Shown here piece after piece: positions 25,060 to 46,489 of a stretch of 64,000 nt of DNA. The translations under genes were made by a program, and so were the position numbers. The notes below the pieces were generated by a model, which saw only the letters and a program-made list of their open reading frames with translations, ran no database searches and was not told the DNA's origin. The first letter of the stretch is position 1. Each line of letters starts with the position of its first letter. Source of the DNA: Strix aluco (lineage: Eukaryota > Chordata > Aves > Strigiformes > Strigidae). Location of the stretch: contig NC_133933.1 of assembly GCF_031877795.1 (NCBI RefSeq), positions 23,712,029-23,776,028 on the forward strand, given 5' to 3'.

Positions 25060-26596
25060 GGCAATCGGATCTCTCTTTATAAATGACGAATCTGAATTGC
25101 CCGGATGATGCTATATGTGTCTGGCGTGTTGCCAGCATTGCTGTGGTACTCAGACCCTTTCTTCCTGCGTTTGGGGAGGGGGATGCTGGCATTTTGAGGG
25201 GCATCCTTAGGGCATTTAGTGACTTTGCCATTGTCTCAGCTGAGCGGACACTCCCCTGCAAAACCCCAGCACCTTCCCCCTTGTGCCTGTGCCAGCTTCA
25301 GCCCCCTGGGGTTACCTGGCATCCCAAGTGAGCCGACAGCAGGTCCGGGTGTTTCGCCCCGAGCATCATCTCCCCGCTGCACACCCAGGGTTCAACACAC
25401 AGCCATTGCAGAGGCGATTTTCCATTATTAATGCTCAAAAGAAAGTTCCATTTTCCTGTTTCAGATGAGCATTTCCCTTTCGGGTTAGAGAAACCTCTTC
25501 CTCCCCGGCACCCCGTGGAAGGCTGTAAACATGCTCTGAATTTCTTTGCCAGCCTCTATGTTCCTCTTTCCACCAAAAACCCATCATCCCCCCAGCTGGC
25601 ATCTCTGCGGCATCGCACGCACCAGGAGATCAGGGTCATTTATATAGCAGCAGCACATTTTTTCCTCAGTTTCTTAGGAGTTACCAGCTGAAATCCTCTT
25701 TTTCTTCCCCTGCCCTACCCCTGCCTGTCAGCACACAGTTGGGTTAGAAAATCCAACCCCACGTACAACACTGGGTTAGGTAACCCTCTCTGAGGATCCC
25801 GTCCCTTTCCCTAAGGGCTCAGGGGTGTGTCAGGGTGCAGCAGGGCTTGCCAGCTCCACGCACGAGCTTCAAAGGCAGCATAAAAGCAGCAGTGTAGGAA
25901 ACCCCTGTGGCTCACCACTAGCAAGAAACCTTCTTGCCTGATGCCGTGACGGCTTCTTCCACCACTGCCCCACTGGCCTTTCCCCGGCACAGGGCTGCCC
26001 AGCCAGCACCAGCACACCCGTCGGATGCTCTCACACCAGGCAGACGTGGCAGGACGTTGACTTTGGCGACGGAGGTATGTAGCCAGCCCTGCAGAAGTTG
26101 AGCCGTGTTGCTAAAGCTGGCATTTTTCGATGACTCATAACTAAAATGGCGAAAGGGCGTGCGTAGGGCTTTCACTCTGAAAATGAAGCTGAGGATAAAA
26201 TTACTGCTGGTTCTGTGCTGATATCTGCTCGCTGTCAGATGTTCTGCTGCGGTGGCCTGGGGGGCAGCTGAAGTGTGCTGTTAACATGAATTCCTCCCTC
26301 CGTCCTGCTCTCCAAGGTCACTTGTACCCACATGGTGCAGTGGCTGTGCACAGCCGGTGCTCTTGCTGTGCTGAGCTTGTGCCACCCCCTGTCCTTGCCT
26401 GGCTGGGTGAACCCACTGCTGGGTGCGGCGGTGACAAGCCCCCTGCCTAAAGGAGGGTGGGCACAGCAGGGTCTGGATCCTCACAGACAGGGAACGGGGT
26501 AATCTGGCTGGAGTCCATGGGGATACACTCCCTGTTTGCAGCCTGGTGCTGCTGTGTGGGGCGTTGGGAATGAGCAGCTGAGCATGTGAGGTGCTC

Positions 26597-26618
26597 GGTG
26601 TTTGAAGGTGTTTGAAGG
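26597..26618. repeat. 10-bp tandem duplication
   Basis: GGTGTTTGAA occurs twice in direct succession (26597-26606, 26607-26616), followed by GG. Confidence 0.85.
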
Positions 26619-29600
26619 CCTGTAATTAGCTTGGCTTTGCCATGCTCCTGGGAGCCCCTGGCTCCAGCACAGCCTCTGGTTGACGTGTCCAGCGAGGAAG
26701 CAGTCCTTGCAAGCAGCTTCTCCTAAAGTGCAAGGTTTGTGCTGCCCATACCTGTTTGGGGCAGTGCAACTGGAAAACTAGTGGAGGAGAAAGTCTCCAG
26801 GGCGCCCACGATGGGGGCTCGGAAGCAATCCATGGCAAATAAACTTATGCCTGTCTCATCCTGGTGGAGAGGAGCCCTGTGTGTGCCCACAAGCCCTGGT
26901 GCTGGGAGTAACAGATGCTGAGAGCTGTAAAAGCTGACCTGCACTGCCCTTGCTTGCGCATCACCTTGCAGCACAAGGTGAGACTGAGACTGGTCTGCAG
27001 TCTGCACTTACAGGCTGCATGGTGCCTGTAACAAGCCTCTCTTTGCCTTTGGGTCTAGACCACTTTTTTTTAATAGTGCTTGAGATCAATGCTGTTTTAA
27101 GACTGGAGCCTGTGGGATGCAGAGCCAGGTCTCCTGCTCAAGGGAGGCCCTTTGGCTGCTGTGCAAAATCACCCAGAGAGATGCTTTGGGCACTGTGCAG
27201 CAGGTCTGCAGCTGAGCGGAGGATGCTGCACAGCACAGAAGGTGTGTGCTGCCCCTGCACGTACGTGCCTGCAGCATCCTGGCTGCTTGCAATGCCCCTC
27301 TCTGGGCAAAGAGGTTTCCCCAAGCCACCGTCTTTCTAATATGCTCCTTCTGTAAGGATCTGAAACCAAGGAGTGTCAAACAGCATTTCCATGCCTGGAG
27401 GAGTTTCTGCTGGTTGCTGACTGTATTTAGGAGTTGCCTAGGAAAAGGGGCCCATGCCATGGCAGTGTGTTGGGGGTACTGGGGAGTCACTGCCAAGGCA
27501 GGCTGGTGCTCCCAGCAGCTCCTGTGCAAGCAGAAACTCCTCCAGCCACTTAGCAGAGGATTTGCAATCCCAGCTCTGTAGCAGGAGAGACAATAAAACT
27601 CTAAATAGTACTTTAAATCATCAAAGTGCTATCCAAACATGAGGAACTCCAAACACAAATGAAAGTGCTAGACTGATTTAAAGGGGAATTAAAAGGTCAC
27701 GCCTGTTGAACATTCAGCTTTAGAGTTTAGTCATGTTTATGAAACTTATAACTGTTCTTCTAAATCAGCTTTTTACACTTCATATACCCAGCAAATGTGG
27801 GTACGCTAAGGGCTTATGACTAATTTTAAAAATTTTCTATTCTAAACAAATTACTGCAGCCATAGCCTGGCCCTTTTTTTTTTCCTTCCATCTCTGCATT
27901 CCCACTTGAGCTGAAGGCACTTAAAACGCATCCGAACATTTCACTTGCTCATGGAAGAGAGATGCATTCCTCACTCACATATTCCACAAAGTGAAGCTTG
28001 GTTATGGTCAAATAGCAGAAGAGCAGCGAGCTAACTCCATGAGCAGGCAGAGGGAACAGCAATGGAAATGTTTTCTGTGTCCAAGACCAGTGCGAGCTGC
28101 TGGTGGTTTCAGCAGCAGGAAAGCTCAAGTCTAAAAGCCAGACCTTTCTCATCATCCAGTTTCTCCTGCAGATTGTTTCACTCACGTTGCATGGCTCGGC
28201 ATTGCTTTTGCATAACCTTGCTCGTGCGTTGTCAGTGCTTATGGCCATTATGCTCCTAGGATGTTATATTTACAGCGTCCGTATCAATGCCCTCAGTGCT
28301 AATGCTAAAGGAAACACTTCAGAGGGCTACAACAGCATGCAAAGTCAGTGACTGCACTGTCTGGTCCATGTCCACCCTGCCTGGTGATAGGTTGGACTGA
28401 ACAGATGAGTGATGTAGCGTGTGCCTGCTGTGGGCCGTGAGGAAGGAGGAGATGTGTCTACACCCCCCTTTTGTGGGGGCATGAGCTCTGGGCATTGCAG
28501 GTCACATCATGGCCCATGTCAGAGACCAGGCTAGTCCAGTCCCAAGATTTCTGGGTCACCTCCTGAGCAAACATAAAGAAATCAGACTCAAAAAACAAGT
28601 ATTAGAAGCTGCTTTGCTCCACTCATTGATGTTACTTCTGCGTTTGGTGTCTCTGACCCAAAATGCCTCTAAGCAGACTGTAAATGTAGTGTCCTGGTTT
28701 AGATCCCTAGAAACTTGCCCTCAAATTGTAGAAGAGGGCGTTCAGCAGTCCACGTCATGTGAGTAACTCTATCTACCAGTCTAAATAAGACAGATTGGAA
28801 ATAACTGTGACTTTACCATCACCTGTGTTGCTTCCCAAAGTGCCCTGTGCCAGGGACCCCCCTTCCCAAAGGACCCAGGTGCCTGGGCCATCCCTCAGGA
28901 GGATCTGGCAAAGCCTACAGCTCCCATCCCACCTCCCCAGCATGTAAGAGCACAGCTCTTGTGCAAAGGTTGTTTCTTGCAGGAAGGCTGTGTCCTGCCA
29001 AGCCACTCCCCACCAGGGCACTCTGTTGTGACTTTTAGGAGCTGGATCTCTTCCATACCCTAAAGTGAAGTTCTGGCCTTTAGGCTGCTGAGCTGGACTT
29101 CAGATCAAGCAACCAGAGATTGATGCCATTGTTTGGTGTCGAGAAGGGCATGTCTTCTGGTCTCAGAGGGCATGTGGGAGCTAGCAGCAGTTTGGGATTT
29201 ACAGTGGCAGGGTTGGGAAGGCTGGGGGGGTCCTTCCCCACCAGCAGCACAGGCTTAGGAGCCCATATCTCCAACTTGTGCTGCACTGCTAGAGAAGCCA
29301 ATGAGCAGAAATGATGTTTTGAACCAGAAAGACAGTGGTGAATACTGTGGAACTGGGAAAGGGATCAAACGCAAGTCTCCAGATGGAAACAGAGCAGTTT
29401 CCATCAAAGCTGATGACAAGTTCCCTGATATGGGGTCAGATCTTTGGACAGCACATCGCGTTTCTCAGCTGGACGCCTGATCTGGCTGCCTACAGCTCTG
29501 TGCACCAGCGTGTTGCACAGATGGGCTGCAGCGCTCCGGGACTCTTCTCACAAATCAGTTCACCGAGGCCCACTTTTGGCTACCAGCAAGTATTTTTATA

Positions 29601-30728
29601 ATCTGCTGGCTTTTAAAAGCTAGCTGCTTGCTGAGGAAGAAGCACTGTACGGCTTAAGTAGCAGTCCACCAAAAGCGATAAGCTGTTTCTGAATTATTCG
29701 CTTACCTCCTCCAAACTGAAAATTGCTTAACAAACCTTATTGGTGTGTACTTAATGAGTAACGGATACGTGTCCAGAGATCTGGATCAGTTCCCACTCAG
29801 GAAAGTAGGCTGAACGTGTCTCATGCTGGCAATTAATAATTCAACCAGCTTTACGGGAAGGTCAATTATGGCTGATGTGCGTTAGGAGGTTTTCAGCTTT
29901 ACTGAAGGAAAGGCTCTCCATCAGGAAGAAATGCCTCCTGGAGACAACGACAGCTTTGAGGCTCAGTTACTCTGAGCTCCAATGCAGGCCTTGCCTTCGC
30001 TCTCACTTAGGCTTTTTCAGCTTCTTTCCTTCTTTGCCAGATTGGACAGAGAGGTCTAACACTGCCTCTCCTCTCTGTAGCGATTAACCCTAAGCGTGGT
30101 GCTGACGTGGATCCCACACCACTGCTGCGTTCTGCTTGTGCTTTGTGGGTGAGGAGGTTGCAAATGTCCTTACACATGATGGGTGACTTCTGTGCAGCTG
30201 GCTCCCACAGCTGCTCCGTTTCCTTCCATTGTGAGAGGGGTGGTCAAACCAAAGGACTGCTGCTCATTCATCTGCCTTTGCTGCTTCTAATTCTCCTCGC
30301 CTCCATCACAAGCAGGAAGAGCGAGCCTGCAACAAGCTCCTGTTTTTTTCCAATACACTGGAATATTTTTTCGATGATTCGAGCAGATGTTCCTGGCTTT
30401 CAGGCATTTTTACCAAGGCTCCTCTATTGCACATGCTGATCTCTTGCAGGCAGCAGAGAAGGCAGTAGCTTTATCTCTATGACCCTCTACCCCAGATCTT
30501 TGGTCTTGGTGGGACCGCTCCCTGGTCCCACTGGAGAAAAGGGCAGTCCTCACAAAGCCAGAGGGGAGTGGCTTCTCTCCTGCAAGAGGCAAAATCCTTG
30601 CTGGCTAAAATGAGACTAGTCTGGAAAATAGAGCATCTGACATAAAAGAAATAATGCACATATTCAGATTTTTTCTCTCTCCAAATGAGATGGAGACCTT
30701 GGAAAGCAGCAGAAGCTATTACAGGATA

Positions 30729-30755
30729 GCTTCTGTAGCTTCTGTATCTGTAGCT
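30729..30755. repeat. imperfect tandem of GCTTCTGTA-like units
   Basis: GCTTCTGTA is repeated twice and followed by a shortened TCTGTAGCT copy, giving three near-copies of a 6-9 base unit. Confidence 0.6.
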
Positions 30756-32347
30756 CCCCAGCAGAAATTTCTACACCCCAGCCATGAAAATAATTTATCT
30801 AATGGAGCTTGGGGGTTTGGGCTAAAATTTCTAGGCACCCAGAAGTGCCTTTCAGTCACCAAACTTATATTTCCTTATATTAACTTGAGTGAAGTCTGTT
30901 GTTGGGCTTCATTTTATCTTTGCTCAACAAGAGCTGTGGGAGCCTGACTGACATGGCCTCTGCCAGGTTTTGGGGAGCTGCTGAAAAGTTTATTAAATGC
31001 CTTGTGTGACTAAACCACAAAATACCCACTGATCCAAAGCCTTCCTACTTCAAGCTGCTCCTCTGGCCAAACCAAGGCTACTTAGCCATTGCGCAGTACA
31101 GAAGCAAACGCATCAGCGAGGATGAGGGGAGTTTGCATAGGAGGAAGATGATGTAAAATACAGGCTGTCACTTGCTGCCAGCATCAGGGTCAGTGGTCAC
31201 AGCCTGGTGTGTGCTGAAATGGTCACTGGGCCCTTTCTATTGCTGCCTGGACCGAGGGAGAAGTTCAAGGGGCTGAGAGACGGCAAAGCTGAGCAGAGCA
31301 TAACCCCAGCTCTGCACCACATTAATGATTGCACTCTGGAGCACGTCACGGGAGGGTTTTTGGATGGGATCCTGCATTTTGGTCGTCCGCATGCCAGGAC
31401 GCGCTGGGAGGAGGCATCCCGCGGTACCTGCCAGCTCTGCCCCACTGCCCTCCGCGCCCAGCGCCCAGCACAATGAACAAAGCTGGCCTCCTCGCCACAG
31501 CCGGAGTGACAAGGTTTTTCCCAGTCATGGGAAACAATCATCACTAGGGAAACCTTAACTACTTTTGAAAGACCAAAAGAAAACACATTCATTCTTTTAA
31601 ACATGGAAAACTAAATGGCCTCTTTTTCCTTGGCTGCATGTGCGTGGCCGCGGAGCAGGCTGACACAGAGTGAACTCTGTGGGCAAACACTCCCCCCGCT
31701 TATTTAGTTATTAAAGAAGAGGGCTCTCCAGCACAAAGTCTGCCCTTCTCAGCTGCTCACCACGTTGTTTTTTAAACCAGCAAGGCTCCAGACACGAGGA
31801 GCAACTCGCTGACCCTCCTACTTGTGAGTGAAGCATCCTGGAGCCCTTCTGAGCTGTGCTGAAAGCCCCTTCCCATGGGGGCCCCTGGCACCGCAGCACC
31901 ACGGCTGCACTTCTCCTTTTGGAAGAGCTGGAAGTGAAAGCGAAGAGCAGAGAGGGCCTGCTGCACTTCCCACCCACTCTAGCCGCACAGGAGGGTGTCT
32001 GGGGAGTCACCCCGGCACCTGAGGAGCAAGGGAGGGTGCTGGGCACAGGGCAAGTCTGGCGCAGTGCCTCTCCTGAGCTGCTGCGCTTGGCAAGGGGTGG
32101 GCAGCTGGGGATGTGCCAGTGGGGCTGCCTGGCCACCTGGGTGTTTCAGTGCTGCAAGGAGTGCCGAGGGTGGCTGGACGTCAGTGTGCCACAGGAGCAG
32201 GGCTTTCTCCAAAGTGGAGGGAAAAACAGGGTGTCACTCATACATGCCCCTGGGTTGCAGCAACTCCACTGAAACCAGGGCAAGCAGTGGGCATTGGTGA
32301 CACTACTGTCTCCTCACAGTTTTCCTCCATCTCTTCTGATCCTAGGA

Positions 32348-32382
32348 TTCAGGATCTTCCTGGCTATTTCAGGATCTTCCTG
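32348..32382. repeat. 15-bp direct repeat, 20-bp period
   Basis: TTCAGGATCTTCCTG occurs at 32348-32362 and again at 32368-32382, separated by five bases. Confidence 0.85.
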
Positions 32383-34484
32383 AGAGAAAGGAGCTGAAGT
32401 TCTTTCCAGAATTGGGAAAATCATCAATTTAACACTGCTCCCACTCTTTTCCTTCCCCTGCCCCAGCTGCATAATCTTGCCTCTAACGGTGCACGCTCTA
32501 GTTAATAAAAAGCACTGAAATAGAGGTCCAGCTCCCACTATTTCCAGAACCGTTTGGTCCCATAAAACCATAGGAAACCGTAATTTCAGCAAATTAAATC
32601 AGTTACTGCCTATCTCTCTGGCTGAATGCATGGAAAGGGAAGAACACCCCGCTGGCTCCGTGTACGGGGAGTAACACTAGTCAAATTCCACCAGAGTCCA
32701 CGCTGGGAAAGGGAGGTGACAGGCAGTCCCAGAAAGGCATGTCTCCTTCAAGCAGACATTAAAGGAATGCCATATGCTATAGGGAAAATGTACAGCGAGC
32801 ACTGAGCTCATCAGTCACTTTTTGTTTAATCTAATTAAACACAATATATCCTCTGACCTTCTGGGTTGGCACTAAATTCTCCTATGTTGTTCTTTCCATA
32901 TGAAGCTCTATTGACAGATGGGGAAAGCCTAGAGTTTGCTTTAAGTTTCAGATAAGTAAAGTTAAACATGCAGCCGATAAAATTGTTTTTTCAGCACTCC
33001 TCTCTCACTGACCAGTTGTGGGTGCTCGCTGGGAGGGCTTAACTCCTCTGGCCTCTATCCCACCCCTGGCTTGGGGCACCATGCTCCACAGTGAGCAAAA
33101 GCTGTAAGAGGGCAGAGGCAGAAGCAGAAACCCTTGAAAGTTCATTTTTAGAGTTGATTCTGACAGTTGCTCAGCTTCATTTCCATGTGTCAGACAATTA
33201 GGGAAAACAGTGACGCTCCTCACTAAATATATTTCCAGAGTAACTAAATAATTTGCTACCTAACAGCTAATCAGTCAGCATTTGCTGATGCTGAAACAGG
33301 TTTTAAATAAAAAGTGTCAGATTGCATCAGACACCTCGTGCATATTCCCTGCTTATACAGGCTACATGCTGTTGTTGTGTGTACAAGAGCGCAACCGGTC
33401 AACAGGGCTTCGTGAGTTTTCTGGGAGGGAAAGCAACCACGGAGCTGGATTTGGGGGAGAGTAGGGTGCCACAAGCAGGCTTTGATCATGCAGAAGAGTT
33501 GGAAGCATGCTCAGCTTTCGGCGTGACAGCCTGCGTGCTCACTGCTTTGCAGGGAAATGAGAAGAGCACGTATCTGCCCTTCACCAGCATCACTTGGTAA
33601 CATCACCTGCAAAGCTATTTTTTTCCTCCATGTACGTATAGCTGTGCCTGTGCTTCTGGACCTATGTGCAAATAACTCCTTGAAGTATAAACCAAAGTTA
33701 CAGAAGAGCCTGGAGGTGATACCCTTACGGCTTCCGACAGGCTGGGCTAAAGAAGATTTCTTTACTGTAAATAGCTTTAATACTCCCTTTGTAGCGCTGG
33801 GCAGGCGGGAGGCAGCAGCCGCCGAGCACAGAGGGGCTGTTTCCTGCACATGGCTGTGGAGTCAAACTGGAGTGGTGTGAACCTCGTGGCTCTGATTTTC
33901 CATGGCCAGTTGCAGGAGCCTGAAACGGGGGTTGGCTCAATTGGGATCCCAAGCCATTGGCTTTGAGATGTCTGAATGCATGTTGGTGTTTGAATAAGTG
34001 CAGAGCTCTTGCTGGAAGCTCTCAGCCATCCCCAGTGGCTGTGAAGGACCCTGCCGATGGTGCGCAGCCACGTAACATCTCTCTTGAAGCTGTAGGGAAA
34101 GTACGAAGGATGACCTTTTGGAGCAACTCCTTATCTGGGGAGAATTTCATTATCTTCAGGCAAAGGGGGTAGCAGGCTGGCTGGGGGCATTGGTCAGTGT
34201 TGCTCCTCCATGGTCCAGACCCCATCTCTCCTCTGCAGCAGGTCAGCAGCCCCACAGAGCAGACAGATGAAGTGCAGCTGCCTCTCGCAAAACTCACCAC
34301 CTTTTGAGCACTCCCATGACAGAGCGATCTGACATTTGGTATAGATACATACACCCCAAAAAAATATTGGGCCCAGCAGACTGCTCTGCAAAATGAGCTG
34401 TGCATGCTGGGCAGTAATGTGTGATGGGCTGAGGGCATGGGAGAGCTTCGTTTTGATGAATCAAACTTTCCCTCATAACACTGC

Positions 34485-34493
34485 GGGGGGGGG
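34485..34493. repeat. 9-base G homopolymer
   Basis: This is a short G run in intron 1. No associated structure is seen. Confidence 0.8.
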
Positions 34494-35272
34494 CTCAGGC
34501 ATAAAACAAAAATCCAATGACTCCTGGAGGAATTGCCAAGAGGACAGTCCCTCTTCTCTCCTGCAAGCGCTCACGTGGTTGCCCCCACAAAGGCAGGGAG
34601 GAAGGGACTGCATGAAGCAGAATTGGCAGTGACCCCTGCAGCAGCAACAAGTTGCCTCGCTGACTATTTCCAGCAAGTGAGGAGTGACTTGAGATGGACG
34701 AAGCTGCCTCAAGCCTCTCCATAAAACAAGTCCTTAAACATGTCCTTAAAACTTGGTTTGGAAGTGCCTGGCCAAAGGTGTGCCTGAAATCAGGTGGTGT
34801 GCTCAGTGACCAGCTTTCTATCTTGTTCAGCTCAGCAGAAAGGTTGTTGTGGTGGTTTGTGTCTCCGGGGACTCAGGGCCATTACCCTGCACTTGGGGTG
34901 GTGCCGGAGCAGAGCACATCGCTCCTGGGAAAGCCCTGGCAGGGGGAAGCCAGGGTGGCTTGCCCTGCTTCAGGGGCCACTAGCCTTCATTCTGCTTGCG
35001 CTTTGAAGTACCTCAAGGTTTTAGCTATAAAGCTTTAACCACCAAAAACCAAAATCTTGGCTTGGGAAGGCACGTTGCCTTGGCATGTTTCCTGGGACTG
35101 AGCGACTTATGATGCTGTACCATAGTGGGGGGAGGACTCCTCCTTGTTTTAGAGGAGGTGGGTCATACTCATCTGGAGTCCAAACTCCCTCGGAGACTTT
35201 TTCTTCCCCCTTTTTTTTCATTACATCAGCCAGGACTTGATGTTACTATTTTAAAAACAAAAGGAGGGGACA

Positions 35273-35281
35273 CCCCCCCCC
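35273..35281. repeat. 9-base C homopolymer
   Basis: This is a short C run in intron 1 within a pyrimidine-rich stretch. Confidence 0.8.
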
Positions 35282-36921
35282 TTCCCTCTTGCTCTCTGCC
35301 AAAAGGAGAACAAAGAACAGCTAAAGCGCACAAGTTCTGGCACTCTGTTTGGAAATAAAAACATTCATCCTCATGTCAGGTAGGGAACTGCCCGACCCCT
35401 CTGCCAAAGCAAGCAAGCCGGGCGGCAGAGCAAACCCACAGCGCAGAGGAGCCTGGGCGAAGGGGATGCCCGGTGTCACCCCATGCTTGGGTAGCTGCTT
35501 GCCAAACTCCTGCGCTGCTGTACCGGTGCCAGGGCACGCCGGGACGCTCCCGGCCACGGGCAGTTGTCCAGGGAAGGGCCACCCTGGTCCTCCCAGGCTG
35601 GGAGGTGGGGAAGGACCCTTCTTCCACTCTTCTACCCCCCGATCCTCACTGTGCGGGCAGCCCCTGCATCTCCATGCAGTGCGTCCCCACTCCCCAGCGG
35701 GGCTGGTGTATGTCACGGGGGTAACCCTGTGTAATTTCCATGCTTTAGACACTAACATCTTTGTCTGGCTTCTTCCTCGCCATTTAAACATGTCAGCAGT
35801 TCCCAGCACGGATTCCTGTGCCATGAGTTCACCCCCGACAAGGCATCCAAACTGCAAGTCGGGGCTGCTGGCTCTTCCCCGCCTGTCTGCAAAGCATTAC
35901 TGGAACAGGGGCTGGTTCTCCAAACACGAGGAAGAGATTACTTGGGCTTTCTGGAAGGCTCCCTCCCATGCCTTCAGAGCGGAGCAAATGAGGATAATTT
36001 ATCTGTGGGCTTCCGGCTGAACCCAGTAGCTCGAAGCAGCCAGGACTGTGCCGTATGTTTGTCCCAGCTCCTGTAAGAAGGCATTTTTCCATTGTTGCCG
36101 TTGTATATTTTTCGCCTGATTTGTTTGCACCATCTCCTTCAGGGGCCGAGATAAGAGGTTGTCCCCCTGCATTTTACTGGCGGCATATTCCCCAGAACAA
36201 TCCAGGGAAAAACTCTCACAGGAAAGAGCCTTTGAAGGTGGCTTTCGTATGTTCGATGCAGCCCTCGTTACAGTCGTGTAAATAATTTTGTGCAATCTAT
36301 CTGGCGAGAAACACAACATGTCAGAAGGGAATTGTTCTCTCAAATGTAGTAACGGATGGGCCAAAGCAGGCGGATCAGCTGTGTACGGGCTGCCAGCTTA
36401 ATGGACAAAGCAGCTGCCTTTCAGTGGGGAACAAAAGCCAGGCGATGAGCCTATGCGCACTTGTGCGATCGTCTCTCCCGTTCCCCACGGGAGCTGGAGT
36501 TGAGTTTTGTGGCTGGGTAGCAATCCTGGGCTCCCTTTCCCACCGCGTCTGCCGTGATCTCATGCAGTACCCGAGGATGGGTTAATGTCCCTGCTGCTTC
36601 TGCAGAGGGATGCGGGGAGCAGAGACAAGGTAATGTAGATGGCTGGGCCCTCCGCAGCAGAAGCAGCCAACTGGAACAACACTGTAACGCCATCTACTTT
36701 AGTGAAGTTACTCGTGATTTTTGAATGTAAAGTCGAGGCCCAGCAGCTCCAGCTTGGCACAGGACAATGGGAAAAGAGCAGATTTTCTGTTTGCTTCCAT
36801 CCTGTGCTGGCTCTGGTGCCTCCTCCCCTGTCCAAAATAGCTGCGTGCTGCCTGAAGTGACTTCACAGACAGTAAAAGCTTAAAACATTGCATTCACCTT
36901 TATGATTTTTTTTTCCTTTAG

Positions 36922-37649
<728 letters not shown>

Positions 37650-37863
37650 GTAGTTTCAAGGCAGCGGCCAACGGCAGGATACTGAAGAAGCACTGTGAAT
37701 CGGAGCAGCGCTGCCTCAACCGCCTGATGAATGATGTCCTGAAGCCCTATGTTCCTGCCTACCACGGAGACGTTGTGAAGGACGGGGAGCGATACAACCA
37801 GATGGAAGATCTGCTGGCTGAATTTGACTCCCCCTGTGTTATGGACTGCAAAATGGGGGTCAG
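37650..37863 (+). CDS. ITPKB: ITPKB third coding exon: N-lobe and PxxxDxKxG motif
   Basis: The exon is 214 bp and encodes residues 34 to about 105 of the visible part. It contains [20 protein letters not shown], the [21 protein letters not shown] segment of the ATP-binding lobe and, at 37832-37858, PCVMDCKMG. The last is the signature PxxxDxKxG motif of the inositol polyphosphate kinase family, in which Asp and Lys take part in substrate binding and catalysis. All motif residues are intact. The upstream CAG acceptor ends at 37649 and the donor GTGAGT starts at 37864. The exon enters with two bases of a glycine codon and leaves with two bases of an arginine codon, matching its neighbours exactly. 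Confidence 0.97.
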
Positions 37864-46387
<8,524 letters not shown>

Positions 46388-46489
46388 AAAGAGGATGGCA
46401 CTGTGAACCGGGACTTCAAGAAGACCAGGACAAAGGAACAAGTTATGGAGGCCTTCAGGGAGTTCACCAGAGGAAACCGCAACATTTTG
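46388..46489 (+). CDS. ITPKB: ITPKB fifth coding exon: C-lobe
   Basis: The exon is 102 bp, exactly 34 codons, phase 0 at both ends (residues 174-207). It reads [20 protein letters not shown] and then [14 protein letters not shown]. It continues the C-terminal lobe with a helix rich in charged residues. The acceptor is a long pyrimidine tract ending TTTTCAAG at 46387 and the donor GTGAGT starts at 46490. The +1 base is an A from an AAA codon, so a neighbouring acceptor three bases later would remove one lysine, but no AG is present there. No stops or odd substitutions are seen. Confidence 0.96.

Larger units (their letters stand above)
1..36921 (+). other. ITPKB first coding intron, 3' part
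   Basis: This is non-coding sequence ending in the acceptor of the second coding exon. Open frames here are short, overlap on both strands and show no recognisable protein family. It contains a CpG island at 2730-3320, a small CpG cluster at 22915-22985, simple repeats, and AT-rich blocks that look like candidate regulatory elements near 27.6-27.9, 29.6-29.9, 31.5-31.6, 32.7-33.0, 33.6-33.8 and 36.0-36.3 kb. I recognise no CR1, LTR or SINE copies, though old diverged fragments could escape reading by eye. The remaining stretches hold nothing I can name. Confidence 0.85.

Noticed and set aside
35349..36020. 223-codon + strand frame
   Set aside because: It opens at a TTG rather than an ATG, overlaps a 178-codon frame on the other strand, and has no recognisable domain or splice structure.
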